Below, piece by piece: positions 1 through 6,342 of a stretch of 13,277 nt of DNA. Origin of the DNA: Pseudomonadota bacterium (GTDB lineage: Bacteria > Pseudomonadota > Alphaproteobacteria > Caulobacterales > Caulobacteraceae); the NCBI GenBank assembly GCA_023445955.1, contig JAEXJH010000209.1:1-13277 (forward strand), given 5' to 3'. A program made the translations under genes and the position numbers. The first letter of the stretch is position 1. Each line of letters begins with the position of its first letter. The notes under the pieces were generated by a model. It saw nothing but the letters and a program-made list of their open reading frames with translations, did no database searches and was not told the DNA's origin.

Positions 1-1
1 C

Positions 2-502
2 CGGGGGGGCGGGGGGGGGCGTCACCGCACGGCGGGGGAGCTCTATGCCGCCCACTTCCTGGGTCCGGCCGGTTCGGCCCGCCTGATCCAGGCCGCGACC
101 GCGTCGCCCGGCGCCAGCGCCGCGGCGATGTTCCCGGACGCGGCCCAGGCCAACAAGTCGATCTTCTACAAGGACGGCCGCGCCGCCACGGTGGGCGAGG
201 TCTACGCCAACCTGACCAAGACCGGCGGCGCCACCCGCGTCACCGAGCAGCCCGGCACCGTCAAGCTGCCCGAGGGCGACCAGGGCTTCATGCAATATGC
301 CGGCGGGCGCCGCCTGGAGCGCATCCGCCAGCAGGAGGCGATGGTCGACCTGATTCTGCGCGGCTCGCAGGATGTCGGCAATCCGTTTGGCGGCTCGGAC
401 AGCTCCAGCATGGGCGGCGGTCAGCGCCTGGCCAGCTCGATGTTCTCGGCCGAGATGCTGCGCGTGCTGGCCGACGCCAACGACAAGGTCAAGCAGCGCT
501 GA
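2..502 (+). CDS. Lytic transglycosylase domain protein, C-terminal part (5' end missing)
   Basis: The frame is open from the left edge to a TGA at 500-502, giving about 166 residues without a start, so the gene begins outside the window. The segment GELYAAHFLGPAGSARLI near the left edge, then a stretch around AANKSIFY-type residues (here QANKSIFYKDGRAATVGEVYANL), is what I recall from the C-terminal half of SLT-type lytic transglycosylase-like proteins of Caulobacterales, which act on peptidoglycan in the periplasm. The catalytic Glu would lie upstream and is not visible. The tail (residues encoded from about 380) is Gly/Ser-rich. The first five or six codons read as Arg and a run of Gly from an almost pure G tract, which does not look like real coding sequence of this family. 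The stop overlaps the convergent CoA-transferase gene by 14 bases. The family call is recognition by eye, moderately sure. Confidence 0.6.
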   Translation, partial: RGGGGGRHRTAGELYAAHFLGPAGSARLIQAATASPGASAAAMFPDAAQANKSIFYKDGRAATVGEVYANLTKTGGATRVTEQPGTVKLPEGDQGFMQYAGGRRLERIRQQEAMVDLILRGSQDVGNPFGGSDSSSMGGGQRLASSMFSAEMLRVLADANDKVKQR

Positions 503-1679
503 CCTTGGTCAGCTCGGCGACCTGATCTTCCGACCAGCCCAGTTCCATGAACACCGTCTCGGTATCCGCGCCCAGCTTTGGCGCGGGTCCGCGTGGGCCA
601 TCCTCTGCGCCCGGAAAGCGGGCCGGAGCCGCTGGAGCCTTGAACGTGCCGCCCGCGCCGTCAGGGGTGTCGACGAAGCAGCCCGCCGCCTCAGCCTGGG
701 CGTCCACGGCCAGCTCGCGCGGAGTCTGGTACGGCGCCCAGGTGATGTCGCCGGCGTCCAGCGCGTCGGCGGCGTCTTCATAGGCCATGGCCCCGAAAGC
801 CTCATCCAAGATGTCGACCAACGCCTGGCCATTCTCGCGGCGAGCCTTGGCGTTGGCGAAGCGGGGATCGTCGACCAGCTCGGGCCGACCGGCGGCGGCG
901 GCGATGCGCGGCCAGTCGACCGAACCCTGGCGCGGCAACAGACAGATCCAGCGGCCGTCGGCGGTCTTGTAGAAATTGGCCAGCGGCTGCAGCGCCTCGC
1001 GCCGGCCTCGGGTGGAGGCCAGTTTTCCGAAGCGCAGCTGGATGGCCATGTCCGAACCGATCGCATAGACGCCGGTGCGCAGCAGCGAGGTCTCGACCAG
1101 CCGCCCGACGCCGGTGACCGTGCGCTCGTGCACGGCCGCCAAGATCGCCGATACGGTGGCCAAGGACGTGACGTGGTCGCCCATGCCGGTCCGGATCGGG
1201 AAAGGCTCGGTCCCCTTCGGCGCGGTGATCGACCCGACGCCGGCGCGCGACCAGAAGGCCGCCACGTCCATGCCGGGCTTGTCGCGGTCCGGCCCGGTCA
1301 GGCCATAGCCCGTCAGGCTGCAATAGATCAGGCGCGGATTGATGGCCTTCAGCGCCTCGTAGTCGACCCCGGCGCGGGCCAGGGCGGCGGGGCGGACATT
1401 GGTCAGGAAGATGTCGGCGGTGGCGGCCAGGGCCTTCAGGGCGTCGCGTCCGAGGTCGCTGCGGATATCCAGCACCACAGCCTTCTTGCCGCGATTGTCG
1501 AGCTCGAAGATCGGATTGGCGTCCTGGTCCGAGCCGATGGTGTCGAAGAACCGCCGCATCGGATCGCCTTCGGGCGACTCGACCTTGATCACCTCGGCGC
1601 CCCAGTCGGCCATGATCCCAGCCGCGCCGGGGGCGGCGATATAGGTCGCCAGTTCGACGACGCGCAGGCCTTCCAGCAT
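489..1679 (-). CDS. Class III CoA-transferase, CaiB/BaiF family
   Basis: The 396-residue protein has the usual length for the CaiB/BaiF (formyl-CoA transferase, family III) fold and probably moves CoA between carboxylic acids in the cytoplasm. The N-terminus LRVVELATYIAAPGAAGIMADWGAEVIKVE is the family's first nucleotide-fold strand. NVRPAALARAGVDYEAL (about 94-110) and INPRLIYCSLTGYGLTGP (about 113-130) are hallmark stretches. Asp138 in KPGMD aligns with the catalytic Asp that forms the enzyme-acyl anhydride. I chose the ATG at 1679 because a GGGAGAG Shine-Dalgarno stands just upstream and the protein then starts as the family does; an in-frame ATG at 1763 would add 28 non-conserved residues. 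It lies 99 bp downstream of rnk on the same strand with a possible terminator between, so it may have its own promoter. The substrate cannot be told from sequence. Confidence 0.9.
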   Translation of the reverse strand: MLEGLRVVELATYIAAPGAAGIMADWGAEVIKVESPEGDPMRRFFDTIGSDQDANPIFELDNRGKKAVVLDIRSDLGRDALKALAATADIFLTNVRPAALARAGVDYEALKAINPRLIYCSLTGYGLTGPDRDKPGMDVAAFWSRAGVGSITAPKGTEPFPIRTGMGDHVTSLATVSAILAAVHERTVTGVGRLVETSLLRTGVYAIGSDMAIQLRFGKLASTRGRREALQPLANFYKTADGRWICLLPRQGSVDWPRIAAAAGRPELVDDPRFANAKARRENGQALVDILDEAFGAMAYEDAADALDAGDITWAPYQTPRELAVDAQAEAAGCFVDTPDGAGGTFKAPAAPARFPGAEDGPRGPAPKLGADTETVFMELGWSEDQVAELTKVSAA

Positions 1680-1734
1680 CGCTCTCTCCCTTTTTCTCGT
1701 TGCCGGAGAGTGTGCGGACCGGGGCGGGGATTGG

Positions 1735-1757
1735 AAAGGCTTACCTGGCGGCAAGCC
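1735..1757 (-). terminator. Possible intrinsic terminator after rnk
   Basis: Arms GGCTTACC (1738-1745) and GGCAAGCC (1750-1757) pair with one mismatch around a TGGC tetraloop. Read on the minus strand the hairpin is followed by TTTCC, a short T tract, and it lies 21 bp beyond the rnk stop. The T run is weak, so termination may be partial and read-through into the CoA-transferase gene is possible. Confidence 0.4.
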
Positions 1758-1778
1758 CTCCATTCACAAGAGGACTGG

Positions 1779-2198
1779 TCAGAACAGGATCTGGCCGGGC
1801 GGCTCGACCTTGAGGATGCGCAGCGCCCGCTCGTGGCCGTCGCGATCGGGCCACTGGATCGACTGGCCGACGGCTAAACCGATCAAGCCTGCGCCGACCA
1901 GCGAGAGCACCGAGATCTTGCCGGCCTCAATATCGGCCTCCTTGGGATAGACCAGCAACACCGAGCGGGCCGCGCCGTGGGCGTCGTCCTCGAACCGGAC
2001 GGTGGAGCGCATGCGGACGACGTCGTTTGGCATGTCGGCGTCAGGGCGGACCTCGGCGCGGTCGATCTCGCGCAGCAGCATGTCGGCCGCCAAGGGCGCG
2101 GCGGACTCCATCTGCAGGGCCAGGGTGGATAGGCGGTCGACCTCGGTCTCGGCCATGATGATACGCGGACGCGCGAACGCGTCCTCTTGCGAGGGCAT
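1779..2198 (-). CDS. rnk: Rnk-like nucleoside diphosphate kinase regulator (GreA/GreB C-terminal domain)
   Basis: This 139-residue protein matches the Rnk family in length (about 136 in E. coli) and layout. A helical N-terminal part (about 14-50, rich in Leu, Ala and charged residues) precedes a GreA/GreB C-terminal-type domain (about 55-135). The strings VRFEDD, VYPKEADIEAGKISVLSLVGAGLIGLAVGQ and the closing LRILKVEPP are typical of that FKBP-like domain. Known Rnk binds RNA polymerase near the secondary channel and was first described as a regulator of nucleoside diphosphate kinase levels in E. coli; this role is assumed by homology. The ATG at 2198 is preceded by AGGAA at good spacing; a second Met at residue 15 is an alternative without support. 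It reads in the same direction as the upstream kinase gene but is separated by 228 bp of hairpin-rich DNA. Confidence 0.88.
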   Translation of the reverse strand: MPSQEDAFARPRIIMAETEVDRLSTLALQMESAAPLAADMLLREIDRAEVRPDADMPNDVVRMRSTVRFEDDAHGAARSVLLVYPKEADIEAGKISVLSLVGAGLIGLAVGQSIQWPDRDGHERALRILKVEPPGQILF

Positions 2199-2280
2199 GA
2201 AAAGTTCCTGGCGGTATGAGATGTGAAGACGCGACGGCGCGCTCGCGGCGGGCCGTCAGAGGATCGTGGGAGTGATGTTC

Positions 2281-2398
2281 GCCCCGAACGCCCGCAGCAG
2301 GTGCGCGGACGGTTCGGGGCTAGGAGCCTGCGAGCAGGCTACCGCCGTGATGGCGAAAACGCCGGAAGGTCGGGCGCGAGAACATGCGCCATTCTCGC
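2281..2398. repeat. Cluster of four inverted repeats between kinase and rnk genes
   Basis: The 228-bp gap (2199-2426) holds: a perfect 9-bp pair GCCCCGAAC/GTTCGGGGC (2281-2289 and 2312-2320, with a further CCGC/GCGG pair in the loop); AGCCTG-CGAG-CAGGCT (2325-2340); GGCG-AAAA-CGCC (2352-2363); and GCGAGAA/TTCTCGC (2376-2382 and 2392-2398). The last is flanked by an 8-bp direct repeat, GGTCGGGC at 2368-2375 and 2400-2407. None is followed by a clear T run on the minus strand, so they are not classic intrinsic terminators. They could end the kinase transcript, shape the rnk 5' leader, or form a small RNA. Confidence 0.55.
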
Positions 2399-2426
2399 CG
2401 GTCGGGCCGACATGTCAAACTTAAGC

Positions 2427-4229
2427 TCAGGCGGCGGCGCGAGCGCTGTTGCGATCCAGGGCGGCCGCGTCGGCCAGGGCGCGTGCGACGCCCGCCACGC
2501 TGACCGGCTTGCGCAGTAGAATGTCGGCGCCGGCATCCAGGAATTCGGTCGCCTCCTCGCCGTCGCCGTCGATGATGGCGACGATCGGGGCGTAGCGGTT
2601 GGGGCCGTCGCTCCCACGCAGGCTGACGGTGGCGGCGGGGCCGTCCATCACCGGCATGCGGTGGTCCAGCATCAGCATGTCGAACTCGGCGATCTTGGCC
2701 AGATCGGCGGCGCGGCGGCCGTTCTGGGCGTGGACCACCTGGTGGCCCAGCTGCTCCAGGATGGCGCGCAGCATGGCCGCGTTCAGGGCGTCGTCCTCGG
2801 CGATCAGGATGCGCATGGCGCGCGGCGCGCCCGAGGTCTCGGCGACCGCCGCCTCCATTTCCTGCGTATCGAGCTCGCACTCGGCGGCTAGGTCGAAGGG
2901 CAGGGTCAGGGTGAAGCAGCTGCCGACGCCCACGGCGCTTCGCGCCTCCAGGGCGCCGCCCATCAGGCGGGCCAGCTGGCGCGAGAGAGACAGGCCCAGG
3001 CCCGCGCCGTTGACGCCGGCGCCGGTGCGCTCGACGCGTCGGAAGGGTTCGAAGGCCTGCTCGATCTCTTCGACCGAAAGGCCAGGGCCGGTGTCGGCGA
3101 CCTCGATGGCGATATGGCCCTCGCGCAGCTCCAGGCGGACCTCGATGCGGCCGCGCACGGTGTACTTGACCGCATTGCCCAGCAGGTTGGCGATGATCTG
3201 GCGGGTGCGCAGGGCGTCGGCGACGGTCGCGCCCTTGTCGCGGCCGCGCAGCAGCGGGTCGATATGGACGGCCAGCGCCAGCCCCTTGGCGGCGGCGTGC
3301 GGCTTGTCCAGCAAGGCCAGGTCTTGGACAAGGCGGACCGGGTCGAACGGCTGGGCCTCGACGCTGAGGCGACCGGACTCGGCGGTCTCGCTGTCGAGCG
3401 TGGCGTTCAGCACCGCGATCAGGTCCTGGGCCGCGTCGAGGGCGGCGTTGAGCTGCTCGCGCGACGGCGCGGCGCGGCCGCCCTTGCCGGCGGCGGCGGC
3501 CAGCACGTGGGTGACGCCGGTCAGGCCGTTGCGGATTTCGTGGCTGAGGGTCGCGACGATGTCGGACTTGCTGCGGGCGGTGCGCTCGGCGGCCTCCAGC
3601 ACCCGCAGGCGCTCGTCGACCATGTGCTCGTGTTGAACCATCAGGTCGTGCTGGCGCCGGAACATGCGGTTCAGGATCAGGGCCAGGGTCAGCGCCAGGG
3701 CGGTGGCGCCCCAGGTCAGCTCGCCCAGCTGGCGGTCCGAGGAGAAGGAGACGATCAGCGGGCCGGCCGCCGCGATCGGCGCGACGATCAGCAGGCTCAC
3801 CATGTAGGGCGCGGCGAAGAAGGCGCACAGCACCGCGCCGGCCGTGGCCATCAGCAGCAGGGGCTCGCGCGCGGCTCCGGCGCCCTGGGCGAAGATCGAG
3901 ATCTGCACGGCGGCCAGGGCCCAGAGCACACCGCCGATCACGTGGACGCGGGCGCGACGGTTAAGATCTTGCGACGCTTCGTCGCGCAACCAGTTCACCA
4001 CCGCGTAGAAGGCGCCCCAGTTGATCGCGAACACCGCGAAGCTGGCGGTCATCCAGGCGCGGTTGGCGGCGAACGACCCGATCCACACAAACAGCGGCAG
4101 GCTGATCGCGAAAACCCCAAGCGCGTAAGGCAATAGCGCGGCCTGAGCGTCCAGGGCCTTGGCCAGGTGGGCGCCGTCCGTACTGATATCTCTTGGGCGG
4201 CGCTCGGCGAGCAAGGTCGCGCTCCTCAT
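2427..4229 (-). CDS. Membrane-bound hybrid sensor histidine kinase with C-terminal receiver
   Basis: The 600-residue protein starts with about six hydrophobic segments (roughly 32-51, 59-79, 96-115, 122-141, 142-161, 171-188) and no evident periplasmic sensor domain, so it may sense in or near the inner membrane. A coiled linker (about 190-222) leads to HisKA with phospho-acceptor His230 in SHEIRN, then a HATPase with N-box Asn352 (GNAVKY), DTGPG (379-383) and GAGLGLS (408-414). A receiver follows (472-590) with acidic pair Asp479/Asp480, phospho-acceptor Asp522 (LDHRMPVMDG) and Lys574. The usual Thr/Ser of the receiver is replaced by Ile553. No output domain follows, so a phosphotransfer partner or separate regulator is expected; none is adjacent. 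Start: ATG at 4229 lacks a Shine-Dalgarno; a TTG at 4214 has AGGAG seven bases upstream. It is divergent from the DUF2336 gene. Confidence 0.92.
   Translation of the reverse strand: MRSATLLAERRPRDISTDGAHLAKALDAQAALLPYALGVFAISLPLFVWIGSFAANRAWMTASFAVFAINWGAFYAVVNWLRDEASQDLNRRARVHVIGGVLWALAAVQISIFAQGAGAAREPLLLMATAGAVLCAFFAAPYMVSLLIVAPIAAAGPLIVSFSSDRQLGELTWGATALALTLALILNRMFRRQHDLMVQHEHMVDERLRVLEAAERTARSKSDIVATLSHEIRNGLTGVTHVLAAAAGKGGRAAPSREQLNAALDAAQDLIAVLNATLDSETAESGRLSVEAQPFDPVRLVQDLALLDKPHAAAKGLALAVHIDPLLRGRDKGATVADALRTRQIIANLLGNAVKYTVRGRIEVRLELREGHIAIEVADTGPGLSVEEIEQAFEPFRRVERTGAGVNGAGLGLSLSRQLARLMGGALEARSAVGVGSCFTLTLPFDLAAECELDTQEMEAAVAETSGAPRAMRILIAEDDALNAAMLRAILEQLGHQVVHAQNGRRAADLAKIAEFDMLMLDHRMPVMDGPAATVSLRGSDGPNRYAPIVAIIDGDGEEATEFLDAGADILLRKPVSVAGVARALADAAALDRNSARAAA
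4222..4226 (-). promoter_or_regulatory. Shine-Dalgarno AGGAG pointing to a TTG start for the kinase
   Basis: On the minus strand AGGAG lies inside codons 2-3 of the frame that opens with ATG at 4229. It is seven bases before an in-frame TTG at 4214-4212. Translation would then begin five codons later. The ATG at 4229 has no purine-rich site at usable spacing, so it would need leaderless initiation. Confidence 0.45.
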
Positions 4230-4258
4230 GACTGAGCGCGCACCCTAGGGGAGTGTGG

Positions 4259-4300
4259 TTTGTACCCGGTTACGGGGTATCGTTAATCCACAGGTACAAA
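4259..4300. promoter_or_regulatory. Nested palindromes in the kinase/DUF2336 divergent control region
   Basis: Within the 142-bp gap between the two divergent genes, TTTGTACC (4259-4266) and GGTACAAA (4293-4300) form a perfect 8-bp inverted repeat. Overlapping the left arm is a 17-bp near-palindrome at 4263-4279 (TACCC-GGTTACG-GGGTA) with a single mismatched pair. Such symmetry between divergent starts suggests binding of a dimeric regulator acting on one or both genes. I cannot assign a regulator. Downstream, at 4337-4341, lies a GACTC (GANTC methylation type) site 31 bp before the DUF2336 start. Confidence 0.45.
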
Positions 4301-4371
4301 GTTCAAACAATCATTAAGCCTAACCGTCGAGGATGCGACTCCAAGCTTCCTACGTCCCCGGCAGGCGAACC

Positions 4372-5523
4372 ATGGCCACCACGCGCGCTGCACTCACCGA
4401 TACCGACATCCGCATGCTCGTGAAGGGCGCGACGCCTGACGAGCGGGCGCTGGCCGCGCACAAGCTGTGCCGCACGATCGATCGTGGCGCGCTGAGCGAG
4501 GAAGAGCGCACGGTCGCGCACGAGATCCTGCGGGTCATGGCGGCCGACGCCGCCGAGCTGGTCCGTCGGGCCATGGCGGTCACGCTCAAGAATTCCATGG
4601 CCTTGCCGCCGGACGTCGCCAATCGCCTGGCCCGCGACGTCGAGAGCGTCAGCCTGCCGATCATCAGCTTCTCGCCGGTGTTCACCGACACCGATCTGGC
4701 TGAGATCGTCCGCGTCGGCGGTTCGGTGCGCCAGAAGGCGGTGGCCAAGCGTCCGAAGCTGTCCAGCCGCATCACCACCATACTGGTCGAGCAGGGCGAC
4801 GAGGACGTGGTCGCCACGGCCTGCGCCAACGACAACGCCCGCTTCTCGGAAGTGGCGCTGCAGAAGGCCCTGGATCGTTTCGCCAAGTCCGAACAGGTGC
4901 TGCAGGCCGTCGCCTACCGTACGGCCCTGCCGCTGGCGATCAGCGAGCGCCTGATCGACATGGTTGGCGAGCAACTGCGCGACCACATCCTCTCGAGCCA
5001 CGCCCTGTCGGCCGAGCGGACCATGGAGCTGATCGTCGGCGCCAAGGAACGGGCCACGATCGACCTCGTGGACCAGGCCGGCCGCGCCGCCGACCCGAAG
5101 GCCTTCGTCGCCCACCTGAACAAGGTCGGCCGCCTGTCGCCGTCGCTGATCCTGCGCGCCCTGGCCCATGGCCACATGACCTTCTTCGAGTGGGCCGTGG
5201 CCGAACTGGCCGGCGTGCCGCACCACCGCACCTGGCTGATGATCCACGACGCGGGTCCGCTGGGCCTGAAGGCGATCTGCGAGCGGGCCGGCCTGCCGCC
5301 GCGGCTCTACTCGGCCTTCCGCGCGGGTGTCGACGCCTTCCACAGCCTGGAGTTCGACGGCGGCGCCAATGATCGCGAGCGCTTCCAGGAGCACATGATC
5401 CAGCGCTTCCTGACCTCGTCCCACACGGTCTCGCGCGAGGACAGCGAGTACCTGACGGAGCGCATGGACCGCAGCGCCAATCGCCGCCGCGCAGATCGCG
5501 TCAAGGACCAGGGCGCGGCCTAA
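4372..5523 (+). CDS. DUF2336 family protein, function unknown
   Basis: The 383-residue protein is soluble, predominantly alpha-helical and HEAT-repeat-like. It matches my memory of the DUF2336 family of Alphaproteobacteria: LPPDVANRLARDVESVSLPIIS followed by FSPVFTDTDLAEIV (about 78-113), then a repeat-like series in which each unit ends in a similar helical pattern (VRQKAVAKRPKLSSRITTILVEQGDEDVV, about 119-147; CANDNARFSEVALQKAL, about 151-167). No catalytic motif, signal peptide or membrane segment is visible; the C-terminus is Arg-rich (364-377). The role of the family is not established. I chose ATG 4372, with AGGCG upstream and the family-like N-terminus; the in-frame ATG at 4333 has GAGG directly abutting it, too close for initiation, and adds 13 residues. 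The divergent kinase suggests shared control, not necessarily shared function. The Nudix gene follows 54 bp downstream. Confidence 0.85.
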   Translation: MATTRAALTDTDIRMLVKGATPDERALAAHKLCRTIDRGALSEEERTVAHEILRVMAADAAELVRRAMAVTLKNSMALPPDVANRLARDVESVSLPIISFSPVFTDTDLAEIVRVGGSVRQKAVAKRPKLSSRITTILVEQGDEDVVATACANDNARFSEVALQKALDRFAKSEQVLQAVAYRTALPLAISERLIDMVGEQLRDHILSSHALSAERTMELIVGAKERATIDLVDQAGRAADPKAFVAHLNKVGRLSPSLILRALAHGHMTFFEWAVAELAGVPHHRTWLMIHDAGPLGLKAICERAGLPPRLYSAFRAGVDAFHSLEFDGGANDRERFQEHMIQRFLTSSHTVSREDSEYLTERMDRSANRRRADRVKDQGAA

Positions 5524-5536
5524 CAACTGTTCGAAA

Positions 5537-5573
5537 GAAGTCTGGGCAAGCCCGTCCGGCGGCGCCAGACTTC
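5537..5573 (+). promoter_or_regulatory. Perfect 9-bp hairpin immediately upstream of the Nudix start
   Basis: GAAGTCTGG (5537-5545) and CCAGACTTC (5565-5573) are perfect complements around a 19-base loop, filling most of the 54-bp gap between the DUF2336 stop and the Nudix ATG at 5578. The right arm ends four bases before the start codon, covering the ribosome-binding region, where no good free Shine-Dalgarno is visible. It has no T run, so it is a poor intrinsic terminator. It could instead limit translation of the Nudix gene or stabilise the upstream mRNA end. Confidence 0.5.
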
Positions 5574-5577
5574 CCGC

Positions 5578-6342
5578 ATGTCCGACTCTTCGCAGGGCGA
5601 GATCCGTCTCGCCGCCACCGTACTGCTGCTTCGAGACGCGCCTTCGTTCGAGGTGCTGATGGTCAAGCGGCATCACCAGATCGACTTCGCCGCCGGGGCC
5701 TTGGTGTTCCCGGGCGGCAAGAGTCATCAGGGCGACAGCGACCCGCGCTGGCGCGAGCTGGCGATCGGTTTCGACGAGGTGGGGCAGGACGGCGTGGCCC
5801 TGCGCATCGCCGCGATCCGCGAGGCTTATGAAGAGGCCGGCGTGCTGCTGGCCCGCGATCGCGACGGGGCCTTCTATGCCGGCGAGGCGGCCAAGGACGT
5901 TCGGGACGCGGTGGCGCAGGACAAGGTCGCCTTCCTCGACGTGGTCGAGGATCTGGGGCTGAAGCTGGACCTCTCGGCCCTGACGGTGTTCGCCCGCTGG
6001 ATCACGCCCAAGCTGATGCCCAAGCGGTTCGACACCTGGTTCTACGTCGCCCACGCGCCGCTGGCGCAGCAGGCCATCTGCGACGGCCACGAGGCGGTCG
6101 ACGCCGAATGGATCGCGCCGAGCCTGGCGCTGGACCTGGCCGCTTCGGGTCAGCGCAAGGTAATCTTCCCCACGCGGATGAACCTGCAACTGCTGGCCGA
6201 GAGCGCCAACCCGGCCGACGCCGTGGCGCGGGCGGAGATGCGAGAACTGGTCACCGTCGAGCCCTGGGTCGACGGCGCAGTCCTGAGGATCCAGCCTGAC
6301 GCCGGCTACGGCCCGGTGACGGAACCGTTGGAAGCCCTTTAG
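5578..6342 (+). CDS. Nudix hydrolase, NUDT19-like (extended Nudix box)
   Basis: The 254-residue cytosolic protein carries a Nudix motif: FPGGK (44-48), then REAYEEAG (81-88), where Arg81, Glu82, Glu85 and Glu86 are the metal-binding and catalytic positions. The distance from Gly47 to Arg81 is 34 residues against 14 in the canonical GX5EX7REUXEEXGU box, an insertion of about 20 residues. Insertions at this point are known in the NUDT19/RP2 group, some of whose members cleave CoA and acyl-CoA diphosphates. Further family-like strings are FARWITPKLMPKRFDTWFYVA (about 138-158) and the region around WIAPSLAL (about 178-185). The substrate is therefore a guess: CoA esters or another nucleoside diphosphate compound. 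The ATG at 5578 lacks a clear Shine-Dalgarno. The gene follows DUF2336 on the same strand and its stop overlaps the convergent lipoprotein stop by 4 bases. Confidence 0.88.
   Translation: MSDSSQGEIRLAATVLLLRDAPSFEVLMVKRHHQIDFAAGALVFPGGKSHQGDSDPRWRELAIGFDEVGQDGVALRIAAIREAYEEAGVLLARDRDGAFYAGEAAKDVRDAVAQDKVAFLDVVEDLGLKLDLSALTVFARWITPKLMPKRFDTWFYVAHAPLAQQAICDGHEAVDAEWIAPSLALDLAASGQRKVIFPTRMNLQLLAESANPADAVARAEMRELVTVEPWVDGAVLRIQPDAGYGPVTEPLEAL

Noticed and set aside
372..1877. Long open frame on the plus strand opposite the CoA-transferase and rnk genes
   Set aside because: The translation is Arg/Gly/Gln-rich without any family motif and is antisense to genes with clear conserved motifs; it is a by-product of high GC third positions.
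2339..2392. Possible 17-residue leader peptide on the minus strand in front of the rnk hairpins (starts MAHVLAPD)
   Set aside because: No strong ribosome site and no run of a single regulatory amino acid as in attenuator peptides. It is the tail of an unrelated open frame.
2320..3828. Open frame of about 500 codons overlapping the kinase on the same strand in another frame
   Set aside because: Arg/Pro/Gly-rich product with no motif; the kinase frame carries every catalytic box.
4301..4318. Alphaproteobacterial LexA box (GTTC-N7-GTTC) upstream of DUF2336
   Set aside because: Only the first half (GTTC at 4301) is present; the second half reads CATT.
4281..4318. Full CtrA site (TTAA-N7-TTAA) upstream of DUF2336
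   Set aside because: Two TTAA motifs occur (near 4283 and 4313), but they are far more than 7 bases apart.
4303..6189. 628-codon open frame on the minus strand opposite DUF2336 and Nudix genes
   Set aside because: Composition is typical of an antisense shadow (His, Gln, Arg, Gly rich), it spans two recognisable plus-strand genes and shows no domain.
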